This document shows positions 17,964-26,512 of a DNA stretch of 64,000 bases, piece by piece (position 1 is the stretch's first letter; each line of letters opens with the position of its first letter). The translations under genes were made by a program, and so were the position numbers. The stretch is from NCBI GenBank assembly GCA_944321445.1, contig CALULJ010000003.1:1-64000 (forward strand), written 5' to 3'. The DNA comes from an uncultured Collinsella sp. Its GTDB lineage: Bacteria > Actinomycetota > Coriobacteriia > Coriobacteriales > Coriobacteriaceae. The notes under the pieces are model-generated. The model was not told the origin of the DNA, ran no database searches, and saw nothing but the letters and a program-made list of their open reading frames with translations.

Positions 17964-19430
17964 TCACAGCAGCTGGTACTCTCGGTTCCTGCTCGTTGCG
18001 GGGGCGGTCGCTTTGACCACTCCGCGAGCAATAAGGTCGTTCACGCGGCGGCGCGCCTGGCTAACAGACATGCCGCTTTTCTCCGCAAGCTCGCGAATGG
18101 GCATTTGACCATACTTTCGAAGCGCCGCCTCAACGGCAATCTCGCCCCTGGTCGTCGCCGAGGTGCGGCCATCATCCTCGTGCGGGCGGCGCAAGATCAC
18201 CTTGAAGTGGTCGATCGCGGGATAGAACTCCGGCGGCTCCAGGCCGTTTTCCATCATCTCCGCCATCATGAGCGGGATCCCGGAGCCATTGCCCTCAGCA
18301 GGTGATCCCGCCCCGCTTGGCAGCGGGATAAGTGACATCAGCCTCATGACCGTAGCGTTGCGGCAGCACGACCGACCGTCTGCCAAATCTGCTCGAGACT
18401 TCCCCCAAAGCCCGCCCGGATTGGTGATCTCAACACGATCGTTAAAGACATCTACGGCGACCGCTTCGCCATCGAAATACTCGCTATAGCTGCGATGAAG
18501 GAGGGCGTTGGTCACGGCCTCTCGCAAAACAACCTCGGGTATTTCCAACTCGTCAACCCTGCCGAGCCCACGCACCACCGACCGGCGCCTCAAGCTCTTT
18601 GCAACAGCCGTGACGGTATCCTCGATCATTTCGCCCAGCATGCCCTCGCAGATGGACCGATCACGGAATCGCAATTCCCCTGCAACGCCCTTTGCGGTCC
18701 CCGGATGAACCGCCACGTCTACGTGCAGCTTTGGGAAAAACTGCTGAGGATACGCTCCCGCAACCAACAGGCCCGCACGGATCACCCGCCCTTGGGGATC
18801 CGTGAAATTGAGCCGCTTGAGCCGCTCTGAGTCATCCTTTGTGCCGCGCAGAGACCGCGGCGTCGTCAGCAATGCCCGCGCAAATGCCGCCTTGCACACC
18901 GCCTCATCCAGGTCCGCAATAGAGGCGCCAGCGACCGGCTCGCGATCAGACCGATCGACAACCGTTGCGGATTGTATCGCGTAAAGCTCATGCGCCGATA
19001 GCCGCACATCTTTGTCGTCCACACGCTTGTAGCTCCCTCCCTGCACGCCGCGAGCTGTGATATAGCAGGGCTTTTGGCCAGCAGCAAGCTCGTGGATGCG
19101 GACCAGGAGCACCGCGCGCCCATCATATGGCACTCGTTCAATATGGTATTCAGGGGGACTCGTTAAAACACCTGCGGCCCCACCGTCTCCCATGCCGGAT
19201 ATGAATTGATCACAAATCCGGTCGATCTGGAAATCTGCAACGCGTGCGAAGCCCTCTTTCTCACTCACACCAAGCAGCAGCGTTCCGCCGTCTGTATTGG
19301 CAAAAGCGCTCACCGTCTCCCACACATCTTTGGACAGATCGTGCGCGCACGCTTTGGCCTCGTAGAACGCGTCGTCGCGACCCTGTAAACGAAGCAGGCC
19401 GATTATCTTGTCGATAGAAATGGTATCCAT
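17964..19430 (-). CDS. AlbA_2/Schlafen-like DNA-binding, ATPase-like transcriptional regulator
   Basis: This 488-residue protein has a three-part build. An N-terminal Schlafen/AlbA_2 domain shows FYEAKACAHDLSKD and VSAFANTDGGTLLLGV (about 20-55). A GHKL-type region follows near 295-350, with EAVTNALLHRSYSE and VEITNPGGLWG. The C-terminus is a winged helix (MPIRELAEKSGMSVSQARRRV). Such proteins are usually transcriptional regulators and are common in accessory and defence islands. The ATG at 19430 lies next to repeated half-sites that may be its own operator. The gene is divergent from tiny-peptide locus 2. Confidence 0.8.
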   Translation of the reverse strand: MDTISIDKIIGLLRLQGRDDAFYEAKACAHDLSKDVWETVSAFANTDGGTLLLGVSEKEGFARVADFQIDRICDQFISGMGDGGAAGVLTSPPEYHIERVPYDGRAVLLVRIHELAAGQKPCYITARGVQGGSYKRVDDKDVRLSAHELYAIQSATVVDRSDREPVAGASIADLDEAVCKAAFARALLTTPRSLRGTKDDSERLKRLNFTDPQGRVIRAGLLVAGAYPQQFFPKLHVDVAVHPGTAKGVAGELRFRDRSICEGMLGEMIEDTVTAVAKSLRRRSVVRGLGRVDELEIPEVVLREAVTNALLHRSYSEYFDGEAVAVDVFNDRVEITNPGGLWGKSRADLADGRSCCRNATVMRLMSLIPLPSGAGSPAEGNGSGIPLMMAEMMENGLEPPEFYPAIDHFKVILRRPHEDDGRTSATTRGEIAVEAALRKYGQMPIRELAEKSGMSVSQARRRVNDLIARGVVKATAPATSRNREYQLL

Positions 19431-19433
19431 ACG

Positions 19434-19500
19434 TCACTCACAATCTCATGTCTCTGTTAGTGACAATTGTAAGTGATAACTCTGTTTCTGTTAGTGAGAA
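19434..19500. promoter_or_regulatory. Repeated half-sites in the divergent promoter region
   Basis: Read on the minus strand, TCACTAACAGA occurs twice, with TCACTTACA between them, and an inverted TGAGTGA lies near the regulator start. The sites lie between the AlbA-like regulator and tiny-peptide locus 2. They are plausible operators for autoregulation and possibly for the peptide locus. Confidence 0.4.
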
Positions 19501-19576
19501 TAGACAGGATGCAGGTTATTTCAACGTCAACGATAACGGGTACCGCGAGGCCAACAGGGAGCATTGGAGGGGTCTC

Positions 19577-19657
19577 ATGGCCAGGCTTACCGCGCTGCCG
19601 CTCGCAGCAGCGACGCTTCTCGCGTTCGTCGTTATCCTGATTCTCGTAATCGGTTAA
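19577..19657 (+). CDS. Tiny hydrophobic peptide, putative type I toxin (copy 2)
   Basis: A 26-residue peptide starts at ATG 19577, four bases after GGAGGGG (19566-19572). It begins MARLTALPLAAATLLAFVV and ends in an Ile/Leu/Val run with a final Gly, a single membrane span with one Arg. It is paralogous to the peptide at 11089. The leader CCAACAGGGAG (19551-19561), SD, downstream hairpin and opposing promoter are shared. Unlike copy 1, no LexA-like palindrome is seen; the upstream region carries the repeated half-sites of the neighbouring regulator instead. Function is inferred from architecture. Confidence 0.6.
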   Translation: MARLTALPLAAATLLAFVVILILVIG

Positions 19658-19665
19658 TGATAGGC

Positions 19666-19729
19666 GGGTGATGCCTGCGTAAGAGAGCAGCCGCCTTAGC
19701 GAGACGGCTGTTCAGCGTGGGTATCACCC
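19666..19729. ncRNA. Conserved two-tier hairpin downstream of peptide 2
   Basis: The outer stem GGGTGATGCC (19666-19675) pairs with GGTATCACCC (19720-19729). The inner stem GAGCAGCCG (19685-19693) pairs with CGGCTGTTC (19705-19713). Compared with copy 1, every changed base in the stems keeps a Watson-Crick or G-U pair, which supports a selected RNA structure. Confidence 0.6.
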
Positions 19730-19769
19730 ACCAACACCTTATCCACAGGAGGGCTCTAAACCTTCTGCT

Positions 19770-19806
19770 CGTACTGAATATACCCCAACGGCGTCCCTGT
19801 TTGCCA
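19770..19806 (-). promoter_or_regulatory. Putative antisense promoter of tiny-peptide locus 2
   Basis: On the minus strand TGGCAA (19801-19806) and TATATT (19777-19782) are 18 bases apart, matching the arrangement at 11295-11324. The predicted RNA would run back across the hairpin toward the peptide gene. The rest of the interval up to 20091 contains a GGCCGG/CCGGCC hairpin near 19840 and no gene. Confidence 0.5.
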
Positions 19807-20091
19807 CGGGGTTTTTCGGGGCACGGGGTGCCCGGCGGCCGGCAAAACCGGCCAGAAGGCGCCCTAAGTCGTGGATGAGTTAATCGTAACCCCTACGTTG
19901 ATTTACAGGTCGAGCGAGACGCTTCCAAGCTTGGACAAAGCTCGCCGTGCATTTATTCGTCAGAGAGCTCAGAAGACGGATCATAGGAACCATACGCTCC
20001 AAAAGCTTAGCTGTACTTGAGGAGCATAGGACCCATGGCCAGGCAGCGCATCTACCATGACGGGCATAATCTGCATTAAGGAGGTGGCGTC

Positions 20092-20382
20092 GTGCACCAA
20101 ATTTCGACCATTCGCGACGCGGCAGGCCGTACCGCGCAAAAACACGGCCTCGCGAAGGTGACGTTGTTCGGAAGCTATGCGCGAGGAGACGCCGACGATA
20201 CGTCCGATGTCCACCTCGTAATCGAAACGTCGGCGCCGTTGGGATTTGCACGAGGCGCGATCTATAACGAGCTTGAGCAGGAGCTCGGATGCCCAGTCGA
20301 CCTCATTTTCGGTGCTTCCAATCTCTACCCCTTCATTCGCGAGGCATACGACAGAGAGGGTGTGATTCTCTATGAGGCGTGA
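20092..20382 (+). CDS. MntA-like nucleotidyltransferase antitoxin with altered active site
   Basis: This 96-residue minimal nucleotidyltransferase is of the kind that pairs with HEPN toxins and blocks them by AMPylation. The motif FGSYARGDADDTSDVHLVIE (about 27-46) matches GSxARG...SDxD except that the second catalytic Asp is His (codon CAC, one base from GAC). The later Asp in CPVDLIF is kept. The start is GTG at 20092 behind AAGGAGGTGGC. It overlaps the HEPN gene by 11 bases, the usual operon order. The catalytic change suggests loss of transferase activity. Confidence 0.75.
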   Translation: MHQISTIRDAAGRTAQKHGLAKVTLFGSYARGDADDTSDVHLVIETSAPLGFARGAIYNELEQELGCPVDLIFGASNLYPFIREAYDREGVILYEA

Positions 20383-20731
20383 GCGTCAGGTTCCTGAAAA
20401 CGCAAGGACATTCATCATTGAGGTGGTTATCCGCAACGCCGAGTTGATTAATCGCAGGATTGAAGAAAACTGCATCACGAAGGATGCCTACGCGCGTTCC
20501 ACCGATTATCAAGATTTACTGACCATGCCAATGCTCAGAATCTGCGAGCTCGTGAGCGAGTATACGAGCGTATTTGAAGATATCGATCCCGAATATCCTT
20601 GGCGCGATGTCGCAAAGATGCGAAGCAAGATTGCGCGCCCCCGTGGCGGATTCGACTTTGACTTCGCATGGGAGGCAATTCAAGTTGATTTGCCGGATCT
20701 AGTCGCCGTCTGCAAGCGGGCAATATGCTGA
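20372..20731 (+). CDS. HepT-like HEPN protein lacking the expected catalytic His
   Basis: This 119-residue all-helical protein aligns with HEPN/HepT (DUF86-like) toxins. The usual C-terminal RNase motif R-x4-H-x-Y before the conserved Trp and DLP is recognisable as MRSKIARPRGGFDFDFAW...VDLP. The His position is Arg (CGC, one transition from CAC) and the Tyr normally AMPylated by MntA is also replaced. It is probably not an active RNase. It shares an operon with the MntA-like gene through an 11-base overlap. Confidence 0.7.
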   Translation: MRRERQVPENARTFIIEVVIRNAELINRRIEENCITKDAYARSTDYQDLLTMPMLRICELVSEYTSVFEDIDPEYPWRDVAKMRSKIARPRGGFDFDFAWEAIQVDLPDLVAVCKRAIC

Positions 20732-20843
20732 GCCTGAAAACGAAGTGCCGTAACGCACATGGGAGGGCCCCAAGGGCGCACGGGCAAATAATGCAAGGTC
20801 CGCACCGCGCCGCCACCATTATGGAGACATGACGGACACAACC

Positions 20844-20888
20844 GCACCGGTCCCGCCGTCACGCAGAAGGTCATGAATATGCATAGTT
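20844..20888 (+). repeat. Direct repeat flanking an accessory island, right copy
   Basis: This is the counterpart of 17737-17781, about 80 percent identical over 45 bases. The surrounding 20732-21087 interval contains no gene. It has a TTATAA promoter-like motif near 21024 upstream of the nucleotidyltransferase remnant. Confidence 0.4.
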
Positions 20889-21087
20889 CAACCCAGCCCT
20901 AGATTCAGGCACATTGACAGACATGAGATGGGGCCAGGATGATCAACGCTGAATCAGCATGAAACGACCCTGTATAACAGAGAGAAGATACTGTTTTTCA
21001 TTCGGGAGCCAGAGGGTACACTTCTTATAAGACTTAGTACCACTGGCATGACCTGTGGGTTTCTCACGTTAGGCTAAGGAGGCGTTC

Positions 21088-21370
21088 ATGCCTACGCACA
21101 ATACGATACGCAAAGCCCTAGAGCAGGTTCTGCGACCGTACGATGTGCTTGAAGCGTATGTCTACGGCTCGTATGCTCGCGGTGAGCAAACCCAAAGAAG
21201 CGATATTGACCTGCGCTTTCTATGCGGTGATAGCATTACCTATGGAGATTCACACTCTTTTTTGTACAGAACCGACGATTGAGCCAGGACAGACTGCTTG
21301 GAACCTGTCGGATAGCTTGCGCAAGTTTGCGATTCAGAAACTAAGGAAACGCGTGTCTCTCAAAGCATAA
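21088..21370 (+). pseudogene. Truncated MntA-like nucleotidyltransferase
   Basis: The start has an excellent site (AAGGAGGCGTTC before ATG 21088). The N-terminus is canonical, with YGSYARGEQTQRSDIDLRFL including both Asp residues. The frame then stops at 21282 after 64 codons, losing the second half of the fold. The +1 frame continues as LPMEIHTLFCTEP... to 21370, so a frameshift or small deletion has broken the gene. No HEPN partner follows; the polysaccharide genes converge from the right. Confidence 0.65.
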
Positions 21371-21515
21371 GATATGCACCGTGGCCGACATCAACATCCA
21401 CGAGGGGCCCGCCCTAGGCATCGACAAGGGCAGCAGGAGAACACACACGACAAACGCAGGCGAAACGACCAGCGGAAGACCCCTGTCGCAAGCCCCCTCG
21501 TTCGTAAACAGCAAA

Positions 21516-22973
21516 TCACTTTATTCTGAAATTCGAAGCCACGCCCTTCACGAGCGACAAGAAATGCTCGTTGGCAGTGACCAGGCACCAGCCCGCTGCC
21601 AAAACGACATAGACGACAATGCCAACGCACACCTCAAGAGCCAGAGCTATCACCCCGACGCCCCAAATTGCAGTGAACGGTATCGATGCAATTCGAATCA
21701 CGACAGCCATCAGAAACCCACAAATGGCAAACGGGATCGCGTTCTTAAAGTAAAGGTGCAACGGCAGCTCCTTACTCGTCATAACCACCTGCGCAACAAG
21801 AACCGAGGCTTCTGCGAAAACTGTCGAAATCGCCGCACCCATCGCACCAGCGGCTGGAATCAGCGCCAAATTGAGACAGATGTTCACCACAGCCCCCACG
21901 CAAACAGACAGCGTGAAAAGTGTGTCACGCCCAGTTGGGAGAAGGTATTGACGCCCGAGCACGTTCGTCGTCGAAACTACGGGGATGATGAGCGCCAGTA
22001 CGCACATGATAACATCGCACGACGAGAATTCGCTGCCGAGAAACACGGGGGCGAACTCATGGGCGATACCCATGATCCCGAACATCATGGCGAAAGCCAT
22101 CATGAGCATCGCCCAAATAGAGCCCTCAAGCAGGCTCAACGCTTTTCCCCTGTTGCCGCCTTTCAGTTCGACCGTCATCCTGGGGAGCATGACGGTGCCC
22201 ACGGCAGTAACGAGCGCCATGGGCATGCGAGACAACTTCTCCGAGTACTCGAAAAATCCCGCCTGAATCATGCCGGCCATAGCGCCCAGCATCACCTTGT
22301 CCAGCGTCACATAAAAGCTAATAGCAATGACGGGTATGAAAAGCCTCAGGTTGGGGACGAGATGACGCAGCGCTTCTTTCGGTTTTGGAACAACAAGATC
22401 GACGTACCTGCGGACAAACGGCCAGAGAAGCACCTGGTTTGCGAGGAAACTGCCCGCAATTGCCGCACAGTAGACCCATAGGTCTTCGGATCCCCTAACG
22501 AAGCCGAAAATCACGACGACGCTCAAAAGCCGTGTGACAATTGAGCGAATCGTAGGCATCTTGAACTCCTCAACGCCAAAGAACATCCAAGATACATCGA
22601 GCAGAGCGGAAACAACCCACATCCCCCATACAGCGGCAACAACAAAGCCACCTTTGGGGTTTGCGAAGGAATAGATAACGTAAGCCACGATACAAACAGC
22701 GCTCACGAGAGCCTGAACGGCATACATCTCCCAGAAAACCTTTGATCGCAATTCACGATCGTTACCGCATGCCGCAATCTCTCGAACTCCGTATGTCGAC
22801 ATGCCAAGTGTCGCGAACATGACAAAGTAGTTGGCAATAGAGTATGTGTACGAATAGACACCGACCTGCGAAGCGCCCAGCACACGCGAGAGGTACGGCG
22901 TAGTAGTAAGTGGCACAATGATGAGGAGGAGTTGATAAGTTGCCTGGTAGAGGTAATTATTTTTAATACTCAT
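21516..22973 (-). CDS. Polysaccharide flippase, Wzx/MATE-like
   Basis: This 485-residue polytopic membrane protein has about 12-14 segments. It has the typical Wzx N-terminus (NYLYQATYQLLLIIVPLTTT...YLSRVLG) and YSYTYSIANYFVMFATLGM. It would flip undecaprenyl-linked repeat units across the membrane for surface-polysaccharide assembly. It is the last gene of the polysaccharide operon, five bases after the polymerase gene. Base composition is more A+T-rich than the flanking chromosome. Confidence 0.85.
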   Translation of the reverse strand: MSIKNNYLYQATYQLLLIIVPLTTTPYLSRVLGASQVGVYSYTYSIANYFVMFATLGMSTYGVREIAACGNDRELRSKVFWEMYAVQALVSAVCIVAYVIYSFANPKGGFVVAAVWGMWVVSALLDVSWMFFGVEEFKMPTIRSIVTRLLSVVVIFGFVRGSEDLWVYCAAIAGSFLANQVLLWPFVRRYVDLVVPKPKEALRHLVPNLRLFIPVIAISFYVTLDKVMLGAMAGMIQAGFFEYSEKLSRMPMALVTAVGTVMLPRMTVELKGGNRGKALSLLEGSIWAMLMMAFAMMFGIMGIAHEFAPVFLGSEFSSCDVIMCVLALIIPVVSTTNVLGRQYLLPTGRDTLFTLSVCVGAVVNICLNLALIPAAGAMGAAISTVFAEASVLVAQVVMTSKELPLHLYFKNAIPFAICGFLMAVVIRIASIPFTAIWGVGVIALALEVCVGIVVYVVLAAGWCLVTANEHFLSLVKGVASNFRIK

Positions 22974-22978
22974 TTGCG

Positions 22979-24319
22979 CTAAACCCTCCGAACTAAATGA
23001 GTTCGTTCCGCAACTGCCAGCTCACCCTTCGAAAGTAGAAGGATTGGAACATACAAGATTACTAAATATATTAGTTTATATACAAATGTAATTACAAATA
23101 CGTTTTCGTAGAATTTATTTGAGAAGAAACTAAGCAGCAGCGCATAGGCAATTATCGAATAGATGATGACCCAGACACTTGAAGCCAAGCCGGAGTTGAA
23201 TTTACAGCTTTTCGAATAGACCGCTTGCGAAACGATTGCCATTAACGCAGTAAGTAGAACGAAGCCCACATAGCCGAAATCATAGATAAATGCATAGAAA
23301 GTTGTATAGACATTACCAGTTGACACCCCGTTAATTACGTTAAAGGGAAGATCGTATTGGTAAATAAAGTCCACAATTCCGAATTGCTGACCAATCCATC
23401 GGATTGTGTTTCTGAAAGTCATGTAACCCCATATAACTGGATTAGTGTCCGCTCCGCCAGCTTGCAGAAAACAATCTAGATTCGGTATTTCTGCGCCAAT
23501 ATAGGCAGAAATATAGACAAGCGGGTCAGACGACGTGCTACGTCCCTGAACTGTTTGAGCAACAAACTGAAACGAGACCAGAAACAACGACACGGCAGCA
23601 ACTATCATAAGGATCGTCTTAACTCTAACCTTAGGCAGACGGCCATCCCTGTGTCTTCTCAGCATTACATACGAAACAACAAAGCAGAAAATATAACCAA
23701 CTGCCATGGTCCTGCTCGCAGATATCACCTGGAACACACAAGCAACTACAGTTCCAGCCAATGAAATCCCAAACGCAGCCCTGTCTTTTTCGACAACCGA
23801 TTGTGCGAAATAGAATGCAAAGAGATATCCTGCCATCGAGGCAAGATTTCTAAGCTTATCCCATGGAGAAGGGAAGGCATCAGTGCCATCGTCCGTAAAT
23901 TTTACTACGGAATTGTAGCGAGCAATGGACCCACTTAGCGAGTCCGACGGATATGCCTGAACGATAAGCCTTAATGAAAAAAACATAACCACGAGAACGA
24001 AAACAGTGAGAGCTAGCGCATACGTTTTACTGAACGGTAACCGACTATCTCTATCATCACCACAATCGACGTGTTTCGGAGCTGCCCTCTCGAATAGCTC
24101 CGCAGATGTAGTAAACAGCAAACACCCCATCAAAATAACCGTAAAAGCAGCTGCAGTCATTTCGTAGTCCCACATTTGAGATAAAAGAGAGGTCGAAATC
24201 AGACAGGCCGCAAAACCGCCGCAAAACAAAAGGGCAGGAGAAATCGGATCAAACTTTTGAAGAATAAAAATTAGAAAACAGACAACCAATAGAATGATTG
24301 TCAGAGCTATTGCAATCAT
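22979..24319 (-). CDS. Oligosaccharide repeat-unit polymerase, Wzy-like
   Basis: This 446-residue membrane protein has about 11-12 segments and one larger external loop, around residues 240-330 (SDPLVYISAYIGAEIPNLDC and following). That build, and its place between a glycosyltransferase and a flippase, fit Wzy/O-antigen-polymerase proteins, whose primary sequences are poorly conserved. It is strikingly A+T-rich compared with its neighbours, consistent with horizontal exchange of serotype-specific genes. It is adjacent to the GT2 gene stop. Confidence 0.75.
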   Translation of the reverse strand: MIAIALTIILLVVCFLIFILQKFDPISPALLFCGGFAACLISTSLLSQMWDYEMTAAAFTVILMGCLLFTTSAELFERAAPKHVDCGDDRDSRLPFSKTYALALTVFVLVVMFFSLRLIVQAYPSDSLSGSIARYNSVVKFTDDGTDAFPSPWDKLRNLASMAGYLFAFYFAQSVVEKDRAAFGISLAGTVVACVFQVISASRTMAVGYIFCFVVSYVMLRRHRDGRLPKVRVKTILMIVAAVSLFLVSFQFVAQTVQGRSTSSDPLVYISAYIGAEIPNLDCFLQAGGADTNPVIWGYMTFRNTIRWIGQQFGIVDFIYQYDLPFNVINGVSTGNVYTTFYAFIYDFGYVGFVLLTALMAIVSQAVYSKSCKFNSGLASSVWVIIYSIIAYALLLSFFSNKFYENVFVITFVYKLIYLVILYVPILLLSKGELAVAERTHLVRRV

Positions 24320-25393
24320 TTATCTAGACCATCCAAGCACGCGCTTCTTAGCAAGCCAATAGAGTCGATAAGCCTTAAGCTTTAATGCCAACAGCAACAG
24401 AAAACTTTTCTTGCAACCAAGGGAAGAGGGATCAACTTGTAAAAACGCCTTCGCGTAAACCGGAGACTTCACGAGCTCGACGAACTCGCGGTAGCGCTCG
24501 TCCTCGCTGGCGGGATTCTGTGGATTGAAGAAATATGTCTCCATCGACTTGTTCAGGTATATGAACTTCCTCAAGCACAGCGCCCGGCTGAACTCCTCGC
24601 CCTTGCCGAATTCGTCGATGAACGATTCTATGGCGCCATAGACCTCCTCGTATTTCCCGAAGGGGGCCCCGCCAAACCTTCTGGTGATGGAGCCGGCCAC
24701 ATGCCGGTAGTAATACGTCGGAATCTGGGCATAGGCGATCGACTTGGCGGCTTCCAGCACGTGAAGGGTGAAGCACCCGTCGTCGAAGAGACCTTTGAGC
24801 GACGGATCGAATGAGATGCTGTTGTCCGTTATCACGCTCCTCTTGATCAGGTAATGCCAGGCCGCGCCGACGCCACGCAGTATGTGGATTTCCCCGCATA
24901 CAATGTCCGCAGGACCCATGTTGAAAACGGCCAGCTGAACAGAATCGAGCATTCTGCGATCGGTCGATTCGAACGGTTTGTTAACGACCTTGTAGACGGT
25001 CTGGGACGTATGGGAAAACGCTACGTAATCCCCGAGCACAACATCGACCCGCCCGTTTCCCGTCTTGTCATAGAGCTTCTCGAGCGCGTCCACTGCCAGA
25101 TAGTCGTCTGAATCCAGAAGGAACACGTATTCGCCGGTAGCAGCGGCAAGTCCGTCATTCCTCGCAGCGCTCACTCCACCGTTCCGCTTGTGGATAACCT
25201 TGAAGCGACCGTCTTTGGCAGCATATTCGTCCGCAATAGCCCCGCTTTCGTCGGGGCTGCCGTCATCGACAAGAATTGCCTCAAAGTCAACGAGCGTCTG
25301 TTCGCACACGCTATCCAAACATTCGCGCAGATACGGTGCGACATTGTACATTGGGGCGACGATGCTGATTTTAGGGATATCACTCATGTCCAT
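24320..25393 (-). CDS. Family 2 glycosyltransferase
   Basis: This 357-residue GT-A enzyme has the GT2 opening ISIVAPMYNVAPYLRECLDS, the nucleotide-binding VDDGSPDES (about 40-48), NGGVSAARNDG, and the DxD-like LLDSDDY near 93-99. It would add a sugar to the lipid-linked repeat unit. The ATG at 25393 overlaps the upstream stop as TGATG. It is the only recognisable standard glycosyltransferase in the operon, few for a polysaccharide locus. Confidence 0.88.
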   Translation of the reverse strand: MDMSDIPKISIVAPMYNVAPYLRECLDSVCEQTLVDFEAILVDDGSPDESGAIADEYAAKDGRFKVIHKRNGGVSAARNDGLAAATGEYVFLLDSDDYLAVDALEKLYDKTGNGRVDVVLGDYVAFSHTSQTVYKVVNKPFESTDRRMLDSVQLAVFNMGPADIVCGEIHILRGVGAAWHYLIKRSVITDNSISFDPSLKGLFDDGCFTLHVLEAAKSIAYAQIPTYYYRHVAGSITRRFGGAPFGKYEEVYGAIESFIDEFGKGEEFSRALCLRKFIYLNKSMETYFFNPQNPASEDERYREFVELVKSPVYAKAFLQVDPSSLGCKKSFLLLLALKLKAYRLYWLAKKRVLGWSR

Positions 25394-26472
25394 CACAGTC
25401 TTCCGAACGTAGATTCGATAATTGGCCTGATGCCCTGACGCCTGGAGATTTGGGGGCCGACGAACTGGCCGCCGCTGTTCCCCTCGACCAGCACCCATCC
25501 CTTGGTCCCCGACCACGCCAGATCCCATCCCACATACTTCTGCTCGGGCAGAACTTTGACAAGCTCCGCTACCATCGACCTGAGATCATTCCAGGCAGGA
25601 ATCTGATATCCGACAATCTTGACCCCGGTATCGGGATGCACGTCGATGACCTCGCCGAGTTCGGTGCGGCCAGGAGTAATGATTTTCCCGGTATCCTCGT
25701 CAACAGCGGCAAGGAAACCGCCCGCACCGCCATTGTCCACCACACTCGATCCTCTGCCGATCTTAACAAAACAGCAGATAACGTGAATCGATTGTCCATC
25801 ATAGAAGGTGGCATAGCGTATAGTGTTAACGCTCTGGGGGTGCAGCACCGCCATCTCGTCACCTTGGTCGATAAGCTCCTCGACAACGCATGGCACGGAG
25901 CCGAGCATTCGCCGGAAGGCAAGGCGGCGCTCCTTCGCTTCGGAGCCAACCGTCTCTTTTCTGATGCCGTTCCCGCGTGACGAGCACGATGGCTTCACCA
26001 TGTACGTGGCATGTCTGTCAACGAAAGCACAGTAAGCTTCGAAGTCGCCCTCTTTCGCAATCTCGATGACTTCCCTCTTGAAGAACAGCGAGAAATGCCG
26101 GTAAGTCGCCATTTTGTCCATGTATACTAAACCGGCAGAGTTGGAGTTGTACATCCTCGAGCACAACACCGTACGCTCCATGTCGCCCACAAAGGCGTCT
26201 TTCTCTGCTTCGGTCTTGCCGGCGAATCCGTAAAGGAAATACTCGTCCGGAGTGATGAGGTGACGCAGCATGTCTACTATAATCGCCCGCCCGAGCCGCG
26301 ACAGGGCATCTTTGTCGCAAACCGTCGAGGGGGAGAACGTTTTGATGGCGTCCTTGACCTCGTCGGAATGGGAAGCAAGTCTCCTCGCAACAACGAAACA
26401 CCTCAGAAGCGGCGTCGGCAGATTAAGAACGGCGAGTTTAACTTTTTTCTTGATTGCAGATGTCAGGGGCAT
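25393..26472 (-). CDS. Sugar-transfer-associated ATP-grasp protein
   Basis: This 359-residue protein resembles the ATP-grasp family found in polysaccharide loci (ATPgrasp_ST). Recognisable segments are FVDRHATYMVKPSCSSRGNG, CVVEELIDQGDEMAVLHP, VNTIRYATFYDG, VDNGGAGGFLAAVDEDTG, and the terminal metal-binding EGNSGGQF. It probably ligates an amine or amino acid to a carboxylated sugar or carrier; the reaction is not established. It is translationally coupled to the GT2 gene. Confidence 0.8.
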   Translation of the reverse strand: MPLTSAIKKKVKLAVLNLPTPLLRCFVVARRLASHSDEVKDAIKTFSPSTVCDKDALSRLGRAIIVDMLRHLITPDEYFLYGFAGKTEAEKDAFVGDMERTVLCSRMYNSNSAGLVYMDKMATYRHFSLFFKREVIEIAKEGDFEAYCAFVDRHATYMVKPSCSSRGNGIRKETVGSEAKERRLAFRRMLGSVPCVVEELIDQGDEMAVLHPQSVNTIRYATFYDGQSIHVICCFVKIGRGSSVVDNGGAGGFLAAVDEDTGKIITPGRTELGEVIDVHPDTGVKIVGYQIPAWNDLRSMVAELVKVLPEQKYVGWDLAWSGTKGWVLVEGNSGGQFVGPQISRRQGIRPIIESTFGRL

Positions 26473-26512
26473 TCTATGTCCAAATCTTTGGCCCTGCTAG
26501 CAGGGAAGGCGG

